Shown here piece after piece: positions 36,295 to 43,939 of a stretch of DNA of 64,000 bases. Positions within the stretch are counted from its first letter, which is position 1, and every line of letters starts with the position of its first letter. Source of the DNA: Novosphingobium capsulatum NBRC 12533 (GTDB taxonomy: Bacteria; Pseudomonadota; Alphaproteobacteria; Sphingomonadales; Sphingomonadaceae); NCBI RefSeq assembly GCF_001598375.1, contig NZ_BCYV01000018.1, positions 1 to 64,000 of the forward strand, read 5' to 3'. The translations under genes and the position numbers were made by a program. The notes under the pieces were generated by a model. That model ran no database searches, was not told the origin of the DNA, and saw only the letters and a list, made by a program, of their open reading frames with translations.

Positions 36295-36705
36295 TCAGGC
36301 GGCAAGCGGGGGCGGCAAAGCGCATTCCACTTTTTCGATCCGGCCCTGGCGCGTGGTATAGAAGATGAACTGGCGGATTTCCTGCACCTCGCCCGCGCGG
36401 ATGGGGAAGAAGCCGGTTGCGCCCTTGGCATCCAGTTCGTCGCGCGTCAGGTCGCGCAGCGCTTCGATCCGCACGATCGCATCCACCGCAGTTGCCGTCT
36501 CGCTGGCGGCAAAGTTATGGATCGAAACGGTTTCCTTTACGCAGGAATGCAGCCAGGCATAGAATGCCTTGAGCTCTTCCCGGGTGGTGATGACAATGCC
36601 GAAGAATTCCATGCGCGGCGGATCGACATAGAAATCGGCCACCCCGTCATAGTCCCTGGCGTTGAACGCGGCGAGATAGCGTTCATAGCCGGCGCGATCG
36701 AGCAT
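36295..36705 (-). CDS. NTF2/SnoaL-like small protein
   Basis: The 136-residue protein has the cone-shaped NTF2-like pattern: an N-terminal helix (YERYLAAFNARDYDGVADFYVDPPRMEFFG), a mid Asp/His cluster (SIHNFAAS, VDAIVRIEAL) and a last strand with IRQFIFYTTRQGRIEKVE. It is upstream of an aldehyde dehydrogenase in the same unit and has an operator-like motif 43 bp before its start. A cofactor-free lyase or isomerase role is a guess from the fold. Confidence 0.75.
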   Translation of the reverse strand: MLDRAGYERYLAAFNARDYDGVADFYVDPPRMEFFGIVITTREELKAFYAWLHSCVKETVSIHNFAASETATAVDAIVRIEALRDLTRDELDAKGATGFFPIRAGEVQEIRQFIFYTTRQGRIEKVECALPPPLAA

Positions 36706-36748
36706 CGGTCTCTCCCCTGGCCTGGCCGGATTCGGCCTTTCATCAACG

Positions 36749-36761
36749 CTAACAAATGATA
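36749..36761. promoter_or_regulatory. Operator-like motif CTAACAAATGATA
   Basis: One mismatch from the CTAACAATTGATA consensus of the motif family upstream of the dioxygenase and the other NTF2-like genes. Located 44 bp before the NTF2-like gene at 36705. Confidence 0.6.
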
Positions 36762-36803
36762 CGGTTAGGGCAAGCACAATCCGTGCGCCTGATCTGCCAA
36801 ACG

Positions 36804-36834
36804 AAAAGGGGCAGCCCGCAAAGGCTGCCCCTTT
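36804..36834 (-). terminator. Rho-independent terminator after TonB receptor 1
   Basis: GGGGCAGCC pairs with GGCTGCCCC across a 6-nt loop; reading on the minus strand the stem is followed by TTTTCG. It closes the receptor transcript at 36857. Confidence 0.85.
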
Positions 36835-36856
36835 CCCCTCATGACCGAAAAAGCGA

Positions 36857-39289
36857 TCAGAACTTCTTGGCGACGCTCAGCGCCCATTCGCGCGGACGGC
36901 CCACATTGCTGTAAACCGTGCCAGCCGAGGCATAGAGCGCCGAGAAGCGGATCGGCAGGTAGTAGTACTTGTTGAACACGTTCTGCACTTCGAACGCGAC
37001 GGTGAGGTCTTCCTTCTCGTTCCGCCACGTCAGGCGCGCGTTGCCCAGGGCAAAGGCCGGGTTGTAGTCGAGTGCGCTGGTGGGCGTGAGGCGGCCGATG
37101 TTCTGCTTGCCGGTATAGGCAAGGTCAAACCGCGGGGTGAGCGAGCCATGGCCTTCCACCGGGATGCGGTACTGGATGCCCAGGCTGCCGCGCCAGTGCG
37201 GGGTAACGATCGGGTCCTGCAGCTGGATGGACTGGCCCACCGTCGGCCCCAGGCGCTTCCATTCGCCGTCGATCCAGCTCAGCGTGGCGTCGATGTCCAG
37301 CCCTTCGACCGGGCGTGCGGTCAATTCCGCTTCAGCGCCCCACATCTTGCCGTCGCCGGCATTGCCCACTGCGGCGCATGGGAACGGATCGGTGCCGATC
37401 GGGAACCCGTCGAGCACCGAGCAATCGGCCAGGTTGAGCTGGATGTTCTTGTAATCGTTCACGAAGCCCGAAAGGTTGAAGCGTACCTTGCGATCGAACA
37501 GGTCAGACTTGATGCCGATTTCATAGGCAGTGAGCGTTTCGGGCGTGAACGTGCCGTTGACCGCCTGGTTCTTGGTGAACGGCCGCGCCGTCACGCCGCC
37601 GCCCTTGAAGCCGGTGCTGACCGTGGCATAGGCCAGCAGCTGCGGATTGAAGCGATAGTCAACCGACAGGCGCCAGTCCAGCTTGCTGCCATTGTAGTTG
37701 GCGACCGAGCCATTGAGCGCGCCCACGCCGAACGGATCGACCAGCGGGCCGCCAGCCCAGTTCTGGCGCACGAAGGTATAGTCCTTGTGCTCCTTGGTGT
37801 AGCGCAGGCCACCAGTGACGTTGAGGCCCGGCGCCGGGTGCAGGATCAGCGTGCCGAACGCGGCCTTGCTGTTGGCGTTGACCGGGTCGTTGCCCTGGAA
37901 TTGCAGGAACAGGAACGGCGCGCCATGGCCGATGTAGCGGATGTCCTGCCGCGTGAAATAGACCGAGGTCTGGTCGTTGTAGAACCCGCCGACCGTCCAG
38001 TCCGCCAGATCGCCGATCTTGCCGTTGAGGCGCAGTTCCTGGCTGAAGAAGTGGAAGCGCAAGTCGTTGTAGCCGGCGCCGGCAATGTTCGGATCGGGGG
38101 TGAAATCGTCGTCGGTGCCGAACGTCTGCTTGTATTTGCGATAGGCGGTGATCGACACCAGCTTGAGATCGTCGGTCAGGCCCACGGTGAGGTTGCTGGA
38201 AACGCCCCAGCCGGAAAACACCGTGTTGCGCGGCATCGAATAGCTTTGCGCCGCCTGGCCGCCGGCCCCCATGTACCAGCTGGCATAGGTGCAGCGCGGG
38301 CCGCACATGAAATTGATGCCGTCGGTCTTGGTGGTATCGTCCACCGTCACCACGCCGGCCGCGTTGGAGCGGTTTTCGTAGGTATAGTCGCCGGTGACGA
38401 CCCAATCGATGCGGTCGTTGGGGTTGTAGCGCAGTGATCCGCGCAGGCCGGAATAGTTCTTCTCGCCCAGCTTGCCGGTAACGCAGTTGGTTGGCACGTT
38501 GGCCCCCGCCGTCAGGCCCAGGCTGTTGCCCGGGTGCGCGCAGCCATAATCGACCACGTCGACATAGCCGTCCTGGCGCTTGTACACGCCCGACACGCGG
38601 GCATAGAGCCCATCGGCCAGCTGGAAGTTGAGGCTGCCACGAAGATCGACGCGGTTGCGCGCGCCATAGACCGCTTCGATCTGGCCGGAATCGCCCGGCT
38701 GCGGCTTGACCGAAAACATCTTGATCGCGCCACCGATGGAGTTGCGCCCGGTCAGCGTACCCTGTGGCCCGCGCAGCACTTCCACCCGCTCAAGATCGAG
38801 CAGGTCCATCACCGAGCCGGTCAGCGTGGCATAATAGACATCGTCGACATAGATGCCCACGCCCGGTTCATAGGCGGGGTTGAAGTCAGCCTGGCCGATA
38901 CCGCGAATGTAGGCCGCCATCGACGAGCCATAGGCGCCGCCCATCTGCGTGAGCTGCACGTTGGGCGCTTGCGCGGCGATCTGCGAAATGTCGGTCTGGT
39001 TGCGCGCGGCGAGCAGCCCGGCGTCGACCGCGGTGATCGACAGCGGCGTATCCTGCAGGCGCTGGTTGCGGAACTGCGCGGTCACCACGATTTCGCGGAT
39101 GCCCTGGTCATCGCCAGCGGCGGCGGCCTGCGCATCCCCCTGGGGCGACGCGGCCTGCGGGGCTGGTGCCTGGGCCTGGGGTGCCGGCTCGGCAGCGTGC
39201 GCCGCAGCGCCGAGGGCCAATGCCATGGCAGTAGCGCTGCCGGCGGCAAAAAGCCGCACCAAATGCGTGTTGGGAATCATGCTGGCCAT
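36857..39289 (-). CDS. TonB-dependent outer-membrane receptor 1
   Basis: The 810-residue receptor has an export signal (residues 1 to about 33), a TonB-box-like IVVTAQF, a plug domain (NVQLTQMGGAYGSS, GVGIYVDDVYYATLTGS, VEVLRGPQGTLTGRNSIGG) and a long beta-barrel ending with the aromatic F of VAKKF. The architecture matches the FecA/SusC-like group that sphingomonads use for aromatic and oligomeric substrates. Its plug is closely similar to the receptor at 45580, so the two are paralogues. A ribosome site (AGGAGAGG) supports the start. No iron-box is visible; an operator-like motif of the ATACTAA type precedes it. Confidence 0.95.
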   Translation of the reverse strand: MASMIPNTHLVRLFAAGSATAMALALGAAAHAAEPAPQAQAPAPQAASPQGDAQAAAAGDDQGIREIVVTAQFRNQRLQDTPLSITAVDAGLLAARNQTDISQIAAQAPNVQLTQMGGAYGSSMAAYIRGIGQADFNPAYEPGVGIYVDDVYYATLTGSVMDLLDLERVEVLRGPQGTLTGRNSIGGAIKMFSVKPQPGDSGQIEAVYGARNRVDLRGSLNFQLADGLYARVSGVYKRQDGYVDVVDYGCAHPGNSLGLTAGANVPTNCVTGKLGEKNYSGLRGSLRYNPNDRIDWVVTGDYTYENRSNAAGVVTVDDTTKTDGINFMCGPRCTYASWYMGAGGQAAQSYSMPRNTVFSGWGVSSNLTVGLTDDLKLVSITAYRKYKQTFGTDDDFTPDPNIAGAGYNDLRFHFFSQELRLNGKIGDLADWTVGGFYNDQTSVYFTRQDIRYIGHGAPFLFLQFQGNDPVNANSKAAFGTLILHPAPGLNVTGGLRYTKEHKDYTFVRQNWAGGPLVDPFGVGALNGSVANYNGSKLDWRLSVDYRFNPQLLAYATVSTGFKGGGVTARPFTKNQAVNGTFTPETLTAYEIGIKSDLFDRKVRFNLSGFVNDYKNIQLNLADCSVLDGFPIGTDPFPCAAVGNAGDGKMWGAEAELTARPVEGLDIDATLSWIDGEWKRLGPTVGQSIQLQDPIVTPHWRGSLGIQYRIPVEGHGSLTPRFDLAYTGKQNIGRLTPTSALDYNPAFALGNARLTWRNEKEDLTVAFEVQNVFNKYYYLPIRFSALYASAGTVYSNVGRPREWALSVAKKF

Positions 39290-39335
39290 AAGCCCCTCTC
39301 CTGGATCGGCCCGTTATCGAGCCTCGTTCTGTTTG

Positions 39336-39352
39336 TTAGTTAGGCATACTAA
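39336..39352. promoter_or_regulatory. Variant ATACTAA operator upstream of TonB receptor 1
   Basis: TTAGTTAGGCATACTAA shares the ends TTAGT and GCATACTAA with the motif at 24548 and 40919. It lies 47 bp before the receptor start. Confidence 0.6.
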
Positions 39353-39534
39353 TTAGCAGAGCGCAAGAGGGCGTTTTCAGCCGCACCCGGATAATAACAT
39401 CTGATGCAATCCAACAACAAGCCCTATCGCGTGCCGCGCCGGAAAAACCGGCAGAAATCCGGGCCGTTTACCGTGCGGCGCAGCAATTCATGCGGCCCCT
39501 TGCCGCGCTTGCCAAGGTTGTCATAGTAAGTGCC

Positions 39535-40044
39535 ATGACCAGCCGCACGCCGCCGCCAGCAGCCCCCGCCGAACCACCCCGCAACGCCATGGATGGCGTG
39601 GACGAGGATGCCGCCCTGCTGGTGGACCTGTTGAAACTTGCCACCTTTGTTTCCAATCCCATGCGCACCGGTGTGGCCGAGCCGCTGGACCTGGCGCCCA
39701 CCGACCTACGCATCATCCTGGCGCTGGGCGGGGAAGGCGAAATGGCCGGGCACGAGCTGTCAGAGATCATGGGCGTGCCGCCGATGAACGTCAGCCGCGC
39801 GCTTGTTGCGTTGCACCAAAAGGGCCTGGTCGAACCGGGCGAAGACCTGCGCAATCGGCGGCGCAAACCCTTCCGCCTGAGCGCGGCCGGCCAGGCCATG
39901 TTCGATCGTACCGTGCCGGCCATGGCCCAGGTGAGTCGCCAGCTGTTCGCCGATTTCAACGCGCGCGACCGCGCCGCCTTCCGCCGCGCCTCCGGCCGCC
40001 TGCTGGCGCGGATGACGCAGTGGGAAGGCAGCAGCGACGGCTGA
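39535..40044 (+). CDS. MarR-family transcriptional regulator
   Basis: The 169-residue regulator has a MarR winged helix: PTDLRIILALGGEGE, LSEIMGVPPMNVSRALVALHQKGLVEPGED and the wing NRRRKPFRLS. The C-terminal helices support dimer formation. ATG 39535 is preferred; ATG 39490 lacks a ribosome site. MarR proteins often bind short palindromes and respond to phenolic acids or their CoA esters. It is a candidate for the operators seen in front of the surrounding catabolic genes, and lies between a receptor gene and the LdpA-like gene. Confidence 0.85.
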   Translation: MTSRTPPPAAPAEPPRNAMDGVDEDAALLVDLLKLATFVSNPMRTGVAEPLDLAPTDLRIILALGGEGEMAGHELSEIMGVPPMNVSRALVALHQKGLVEPGEDLRNRRRKPFRLSAAGQAMFDRTVPAMAQVSRQLFADFNARDRAAFRRASGRLLARMTQWEGSSDG

Positions 40045-40074
40045 CACCACGACCGCACTTGCCGCACCGAAGGA

Positions 40075-40165
40075 AGCGGGACCCCGGATCAAGTCCGGGG
40101 TGACGGTAAGTTGATAGATTGGTTCTCTTTTTATCGTCACCCCGGACTTGATCCGGGGTCCCGCT
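40075..40165. repeat. Inverted pair of REP-like palindromes, family B
   Basis: Same units as at 18950 and 27900 (GCGGGACCCCGGATCAAGTC and its complement). It separates the convergent MarR and NTF2-like genes. Confidence 0.88.
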
Positions 40166-40175
40166 AGTGCATCGC

Positions 40176-40910
40176 TCAAGGCCACTTTTTCTGCAGCGGG
40201 GTGAAATCCCCCACGGCAAAGGCTGCGGCGAGCACCGGGTGGGCAAAGCTCATCGGCACTTCCTGGCGGTGCGGCCAGGTCTCGCGCACTTGCGTTTCGG
40301 GCAGGATCACATCAGGCCCGATCGGATTTTCGGGATAGCACATCACCGCCGGCTGCAGGTGGGCCGTGGTCTTGGCCCAGCCGGTTTCATAATCGGCCTG
40401 CCACTGCATCATGTAGTCCAGCCGCTTGATCTTCCAGATGCCGTCTTCATTGACGTAATCGTTTTCGTAGATGCCCGATTCCCAGAACTGCTGCGGCATG
40501 CCTTCGGGCTTGGCATCCAAGATCGCATCGTGCCACCCACCGGCGAGGATGCCACGGAAGCGGCCCTTGGCGGTCTGCCCATCGGGCGCCACGGTGATCA
40601 CGTCCTGCAACTGGAAATGGTCGAGCAGCAGGCCTTTGACCGGACCGCGCCGCCCGCCGGTGAACAGGTTCTGGAACCAGGTGCCATAAAGGCGCATGAT
40701 CCCTTCATAGCCGCGGTATTCGCCCGACAGGAACACCACCGCGCCATCGCGGGCAAACAGCCCAGCCACTTCCTCGGGCCGGTTATAGTCGATGTAATAG
40801 CCATAGGCCCATTGCAGGCGGCGGATGGCATTGACATCCTCGATCTGTGTCACCCGCGTTTCCAGGGCGGCAAGGCGCTGTTCCAAGTCGCTCACGATAG
40901 GCTCTCCCAT
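40176..40910 (-). CDS. NTF2/SnoaL-like protein, candidate LdpA-type diarylpropane lyase
   Basis: The 244-residue protein starts with a short helical segment (LEQRLAALETRVTQIEDVNAIRRLQ) and an NTF2 cone (YGYYIDYNRPEEVAGLFARDGAVVFLSG, WESGIYENDYVNEDGIWKIKRLDYMMQWQ). The size and helix-then-cone layout resemble the sphingomonad enzyme LdpA, described as a cofactor-free lyase that deformylates 1,2-diarylpropane-1,3-diols to stilbenes. A lignostilbene dioxygenase gene lies 3 kb away and a LigD-like SDR is divergent across a shared palindromic operator. The LdpA assignment is an inference from context and fold. Confidence 0.65.
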   Translation of the reverse strand: MGEPIVSDLEQRLAALETRVTQIEDVNAIRRLQWAYGYYIDYNRPEEVAGLFARDGAVVFLSGEYRGYEGIMRLYGTWFQNLFTGGRRGPVKGLLLDHFQLQDVITVAPDGQTAKGRFRGILAGGWHDAILDAKPEGMPQQFWESGIYENDYVNEDGIWKIKRLDYMMQWQADYETGWAKTTAHLQPAVMCYPENPIGPDVILPETQVRETWPHRQEVPMSFAHPVLAAAFAVGDFTPLQKKWP

Positions 40911-40918
40911 TCTCTTTG

Positions 40919-40936
40919 TTAGTATGCAACACTAAC
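40919..40936. promoter_or_regulatory. Shared operator between LdpA-like and LigD-like genes
   Basis: TTAGTATGCAACACTAAC is identical to the complement of 24548-24565. It lies 9 bp before the minus-strand NTF2 gene start and 32 bp before the plus-strand SDR start, so it could repress both. Confidence 0.8.
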
Positions 40937-40967
40937 GATTATAAAACGGATGGCGAGAGGAAAAACC

Positions 40968-41915
40968 ATGCAAGCTGAACACGACACGGCTGGCGGAGTT
41001 GGAGGCTGGGCCGGGCAGGTGGCGCTCATCACCGGGGCAGGCACCGGCATCGGCCTGGGCGTGGCCCGCGCGTTCAGCGATGCCGGCTTGGCGCTGGCGC
41101 TGACTTATCGCAACGAGGCGCAGCGCACGGCGGTTGCGGCGCAATTTGCGGCAGAGGGCCGGCCGGCGCCGCTGTTCCTGCCACTCGACGTCACCGATCG
41201 CGCCCGCTGGGCCGACGTGGTGGCGCAGACGGTGGCGCATTTCGGCGCGCTGCATGTGCTGGTCAACAATGCCGGCGTGAGCGTGTTCGGCAACACCGAC
41301 GAAGCCAGCCATGCCGATTACGACTGGATCATGGGTGTCAACTTTGGCGGCGTGGCCAATGGCCTGGTCGCCGCCCTGCCCGCGATCAAGGCGGCCAGCG
41401 GCAAACGCAGCGTGGTCAATATCGCCAGCATGGCCGCCTTCCTGCCCGGCCCGCAGGCGGGGATCTATACCGCCAGCAAGTTTGCCGTGCGGGGATTGAC
41501 CGAATCGCTGCGCTATAACCTGGCGCAGCATGGCATCGGCTGCGCTTTGTGCTGCCCCGCGCTGACCCGCACCAATGCCTGGGACAGCGCGCTCAAGCGC
41601 CCCGATGCATTCGGCCAGAGCGGCTTTGCCCCGGTGAGCGAGGCGGAGCTGCGCCAGTTCGGCACCGCGTTCGAGGCCGGCATGGACCCGTATGAAGTGG
41701 GACAAAAGGTCTTTGCCGGCATGGCGCGCGGCGATGGTCTGATCCTGACCCACCCCGAATTCGCCGACGATTTTCGCGAGATCTACGAAGCCAGCATGGC
41801 CGCGCTGCCCGATGAAGTGGCGCCGCCCGCCCGGCTCGAAATCGAACGCCTGCGCCGCGCTGCCATGGCCCAGGCCAAGGCCGGCATCGCGGTGGGCCTC
41901 GCCGATCTGACCTGA
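40968..41915 (+). CDS. Short-chain dehydrogenase resembling LigD-type C-alpha dehydrogenases
   Basis: The 315-residue SDR has the cofactor loop TGAGTGIG, NNAGVSVFGNTDEASHADYDW, the Ser in NIASMAAF and YTASK. The segment DYDWIMGVNFGGVANG and the long C-terminal extension (FADDFREIYEASMAALPDE) match the layout of LigD/LigL/LigN/LigO, the enzymes oxidising the alpha-hydroxyl of lignin dimers. ATG 40968 follows GAGAGG; the ATG at 40950 is too early. It probably oxidises a benzylic alcohol of a lignin dimer or diarylpropane, perhaps supplying or stereo-inverting the NTF2-like enzyme's substrate. Confidence 0.85.
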   Translation: MQAEHDTAGGVGGWAGQVALITGAGTGIGLGVARAFSDAGLALALTYRNEAQRTAVAAQFAAEGRPAPLFLPLDVTDRARWADVVAQTVAHFGALHVLVNNAGVSVFGNTDEASHADYDWIMGVNFGGVANGLVAALPAIKAASGKRSVVNIASMAAFLPGPQAGIYTASKFAVRGLTESLRYNLAQHGIGCALCCPALTRTNAWDSALKRPDAFGQSGFAPVSEAELRQFGTAFEAGMDPYEVGQKVFAGMARGDGLILTHPEFADDFREIYEASMAALPDEVAPPARLEIERLRRAAMAQAKAGIAVGLADLT

Positions 41916-41994
41916 ACCAAATACCGATACCGCTTCCCCGCCGGTCTGCGCTAGACCACGCGCGGACGGGGAACAGGTTCTGGAGAGACGCGCC

Positions 41995-42867
41995 ATGTGC
42001 GACAGCTTGACCGAAGACGACAACGCCCAGTGGCTGGCGATCAACCGCCGGCAATTCGCCGCCATTGGCGCCGGCGCGGCGACTCTGGCGATCGCGCCGG
42101 GCTGCGTGGCAGCAGCGCCTGCCGGCCTTGCCACGGAGTCGCGCCCGGTCACGATCGAAACCGCCGACGGCACCGCCGATGGCTTTTTCGTCTATCCGGC
42201 CAAGGGCAAGCACCCGGCCGTGCTGCTCTGGCCCGATATCGCCGGCCTGCGTGAAGCCTATCAGACCATGGCGACGCGCCTCGCTGCGGCGGGCTTTGCC
42301 GTGCTGGCGATCAACCACTATTACCGCAACAGCCCGGCGCCGGTGCTGCCCGATTTCGCCGCCTGGCGCACGCCCGAAGGCCAGCAAAAGCTGCAGCCGA
42401 TGATCCAGGCGCTGACACCGGAAAAGATCCAGGCCGATGCCGGCAGCTATGTCGACTGGCTCGATCGCCAGCCGCAGGTCGATACCGCGCACAAGATCGG
42501 CACCCAGGGCTATTGCATGGGCGGCCCCTACACCGTGTTTGCCGCCTATGCCCGGCCCGCCCGCATTGGCGCGGCGGTGTCGTGCCACGGCGCCAACCTG
42601 GTCAACGATACGGCGCAAAGCCCGCACAAGCTGCTCGGCCAGACGCAGGCCTCGTTCATCTTCGCGATTGCGCAAAACGACGATGCCCGCGCGCCCGGTG
42701 ACAAGACGGCCCTCAAAGATGCCGCCGCCGCGGCAGACCGCCCGGCCGACGTGGCAGTCTACCCCGCCCAGCACGGCTGGTGCACGATCGACGCGCCGGT
42801 CTATGACAAGGTCCAGGCCGAAAAGGTCTGGAGCAAGCTGCTCGCGCTCTACGCCAAGGCGCTGTGA
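41995..42867 (+). CDS. Exported dienelactone-hydrolase family protein
   Basis: The 290-residue protein has a Tat-like leader (INRRQFAAIGAGAATLAIAPG) and the DLH fold with a Cys nucleophile in GYCMGG (about residue 174), an Asp in AQNDDA and His in AQHGWC. Cys-type nucleophiles are typical of dienelactone hydrolases. It is 79 bp downstream of the LigD-like SDR. The substrate is not deducible; a lactone or ester in the periplasm would fit the export signal. Confidence 0.83.
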   Translation: MCDSLTEDDNAQWLAINRRQFAAIGAGAATLAIAPGCVAAAPAGLATESRPVTIETADGTADGFFVYPAKGKHPAVLLWPDIAGLREAYQTMATRLAAAGFAVLAINHYYRNSPAPVLPDFAAWRTPEGQQKLQPMIQALTPEKIQADAGSYVDWLDRQPQVDTAHKIGTQGYCMGGPYTVFAAYARPARIGAAVSCHGANLVNDTAQSPHKLLGQTQASFIFAIAQNDDARAPGDKTALKDAAAAADRPADVAVYPAQHGWCTIDAPVYDKVQAEKVWSKLLALYAKAL

Positions 42868-42879
42868 TCTAGGTCCAAG

Positions 42880-42992
42880 CCCCTCCACCACCCGCTGCGC
42901 GGGCGGTCCCCCTCCCCGTCGGTGACGGGGAGGATCGCCAAGGTCCTCCCCACAACGTGGGGAGGGGGACCAGCCGCAGGCTGGTGGAGGGG
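42880..42992. repeat. Intergenic palindrome pair, family A
   Basis: The first 57 bases (42880-42936) are identical to 63618-63674. The second half inverts part of the pattern (GGGGAGGGGGACCAGCCGCA). It lies between convergent genes. Confidence 0.88.
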
Positions 42993-43012
42993 TTTCACCC
43001 CTGCCCCGCCCC

Positions 43013-43939
43013 CTACTTCCCCGCCGCCGCGCGCAGCATGGCCACGTTGGCTTCCACCATCTCGCGCGTCGATCGCGCGGGGCGGCCGGTCAGGCGCTCC
43101 ACGTCGTCGGTGCAGATTTCCAGGAATCCCTCGCGGATGGCGCGGCCGAACGTGACCATGTCGTCGCTGTTCCACGGCACGCCGGCCACGGTCTGATCGT
43201 CCACCGGGCGGCGCGGAATGCCCAGGCTGTCAAACAGCGCATACTGCGCTTCGTCACTCAGGTCGTGGTAGGCCACCGGACAGCCGGTCACATCGGCCAT
43301 CATGGCAGCCACCTCGGCAAAGGTTTCGAGGTGTGGCCCGGTGATGTTGTAGATGCGGTTTTCGTGGCCCGGGGTGGTGAGCACGGCCACCGCGCTGGCA
43401 ATGCAATCGTCGCGCCAGACCATCGCCTCGCGCCCATTGCCGGCATTGGCATACCAGGTGCCGCTCTGCATCACCTGTGGCCCGGCCATCAGCAGCATCG
43501 CGTCGGCATAATGCGCGTCGCGCAGGAAAGTGAAGGCGCAACCCGAGGCGCGGATCAGGCGCTCGGTCTCGATATGGTCGTGCCGCACTTCGGCCGGGTT
43601 GGCCGGATCATCGATGCCGATGAAACTGGTATAGACGATGTGGCGGATACCAGCGGCCACGGCCGCATCGATCGCCGCCTGGTGCTGCACCACCCGCGCG
43701 CCCACGCGTGTGCCCGAAATCAGCAGCAGCACATCGCCGCCGGCCATGACCGCGGGCAGCGTGGCGGGATGATCGAAATCGCCCTGCCGCACCACGCAGC
43801 CCTGCGCCGCGCGCGCAGCCAGCTTGTCGGGCTTGCGCGTGATCAGGATCAGGTCTGCGGCGCGGCCCATCGCCACCAGGGCATCGGCCACGCCGCGGCC
43901 GTAGTTGCCCGATGCGCCGGTGATGACGATCCGCGTCAT
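43013..43939 (-). CDS. NmrA/QDR-like NAD(P)-binding reductase
   Basis: The 308-residue protein has the extended-SDR dinucleotide motif TGASGNYG, ILITRKPDKLAARA and an atypical active site without the YxxxK pair, as in NmrA and QorB-type quinone reductases. Its start overlaps the stop of the dioxygenase gene (ATGA), so the two are co-translated. It may reduce the aldehyde or quinone products of stilbene cleavage; this is inferred. Confidence 0.8.
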   Translation of the reverse strand: MTRIVITGASGNYGRGVADALVAMGRAADLILITRKPDKLAARAAQGCVVRQGDFDHPATLPAVMAGGDVLLLISGTRVGARVVQHQAAIDAAVAAGIRHIVYTSFIGIDDPANPAEVRHDHIETERLIRASGCAFTFLRDAHYADAMLLMAGPQVMQSGTWYANAGNGREAMVWRDDCIASAVAVLTTPGHENRIYNITGPHLETFAEVAAMMADVTGCPVAYHDLSDEAQYALFDSLGIPRRPVDDQTVAGVPWNSDDMVTFGRAIREGFLEICTDDVERLTGRPARSTREMVEANVAMLRAAAGK

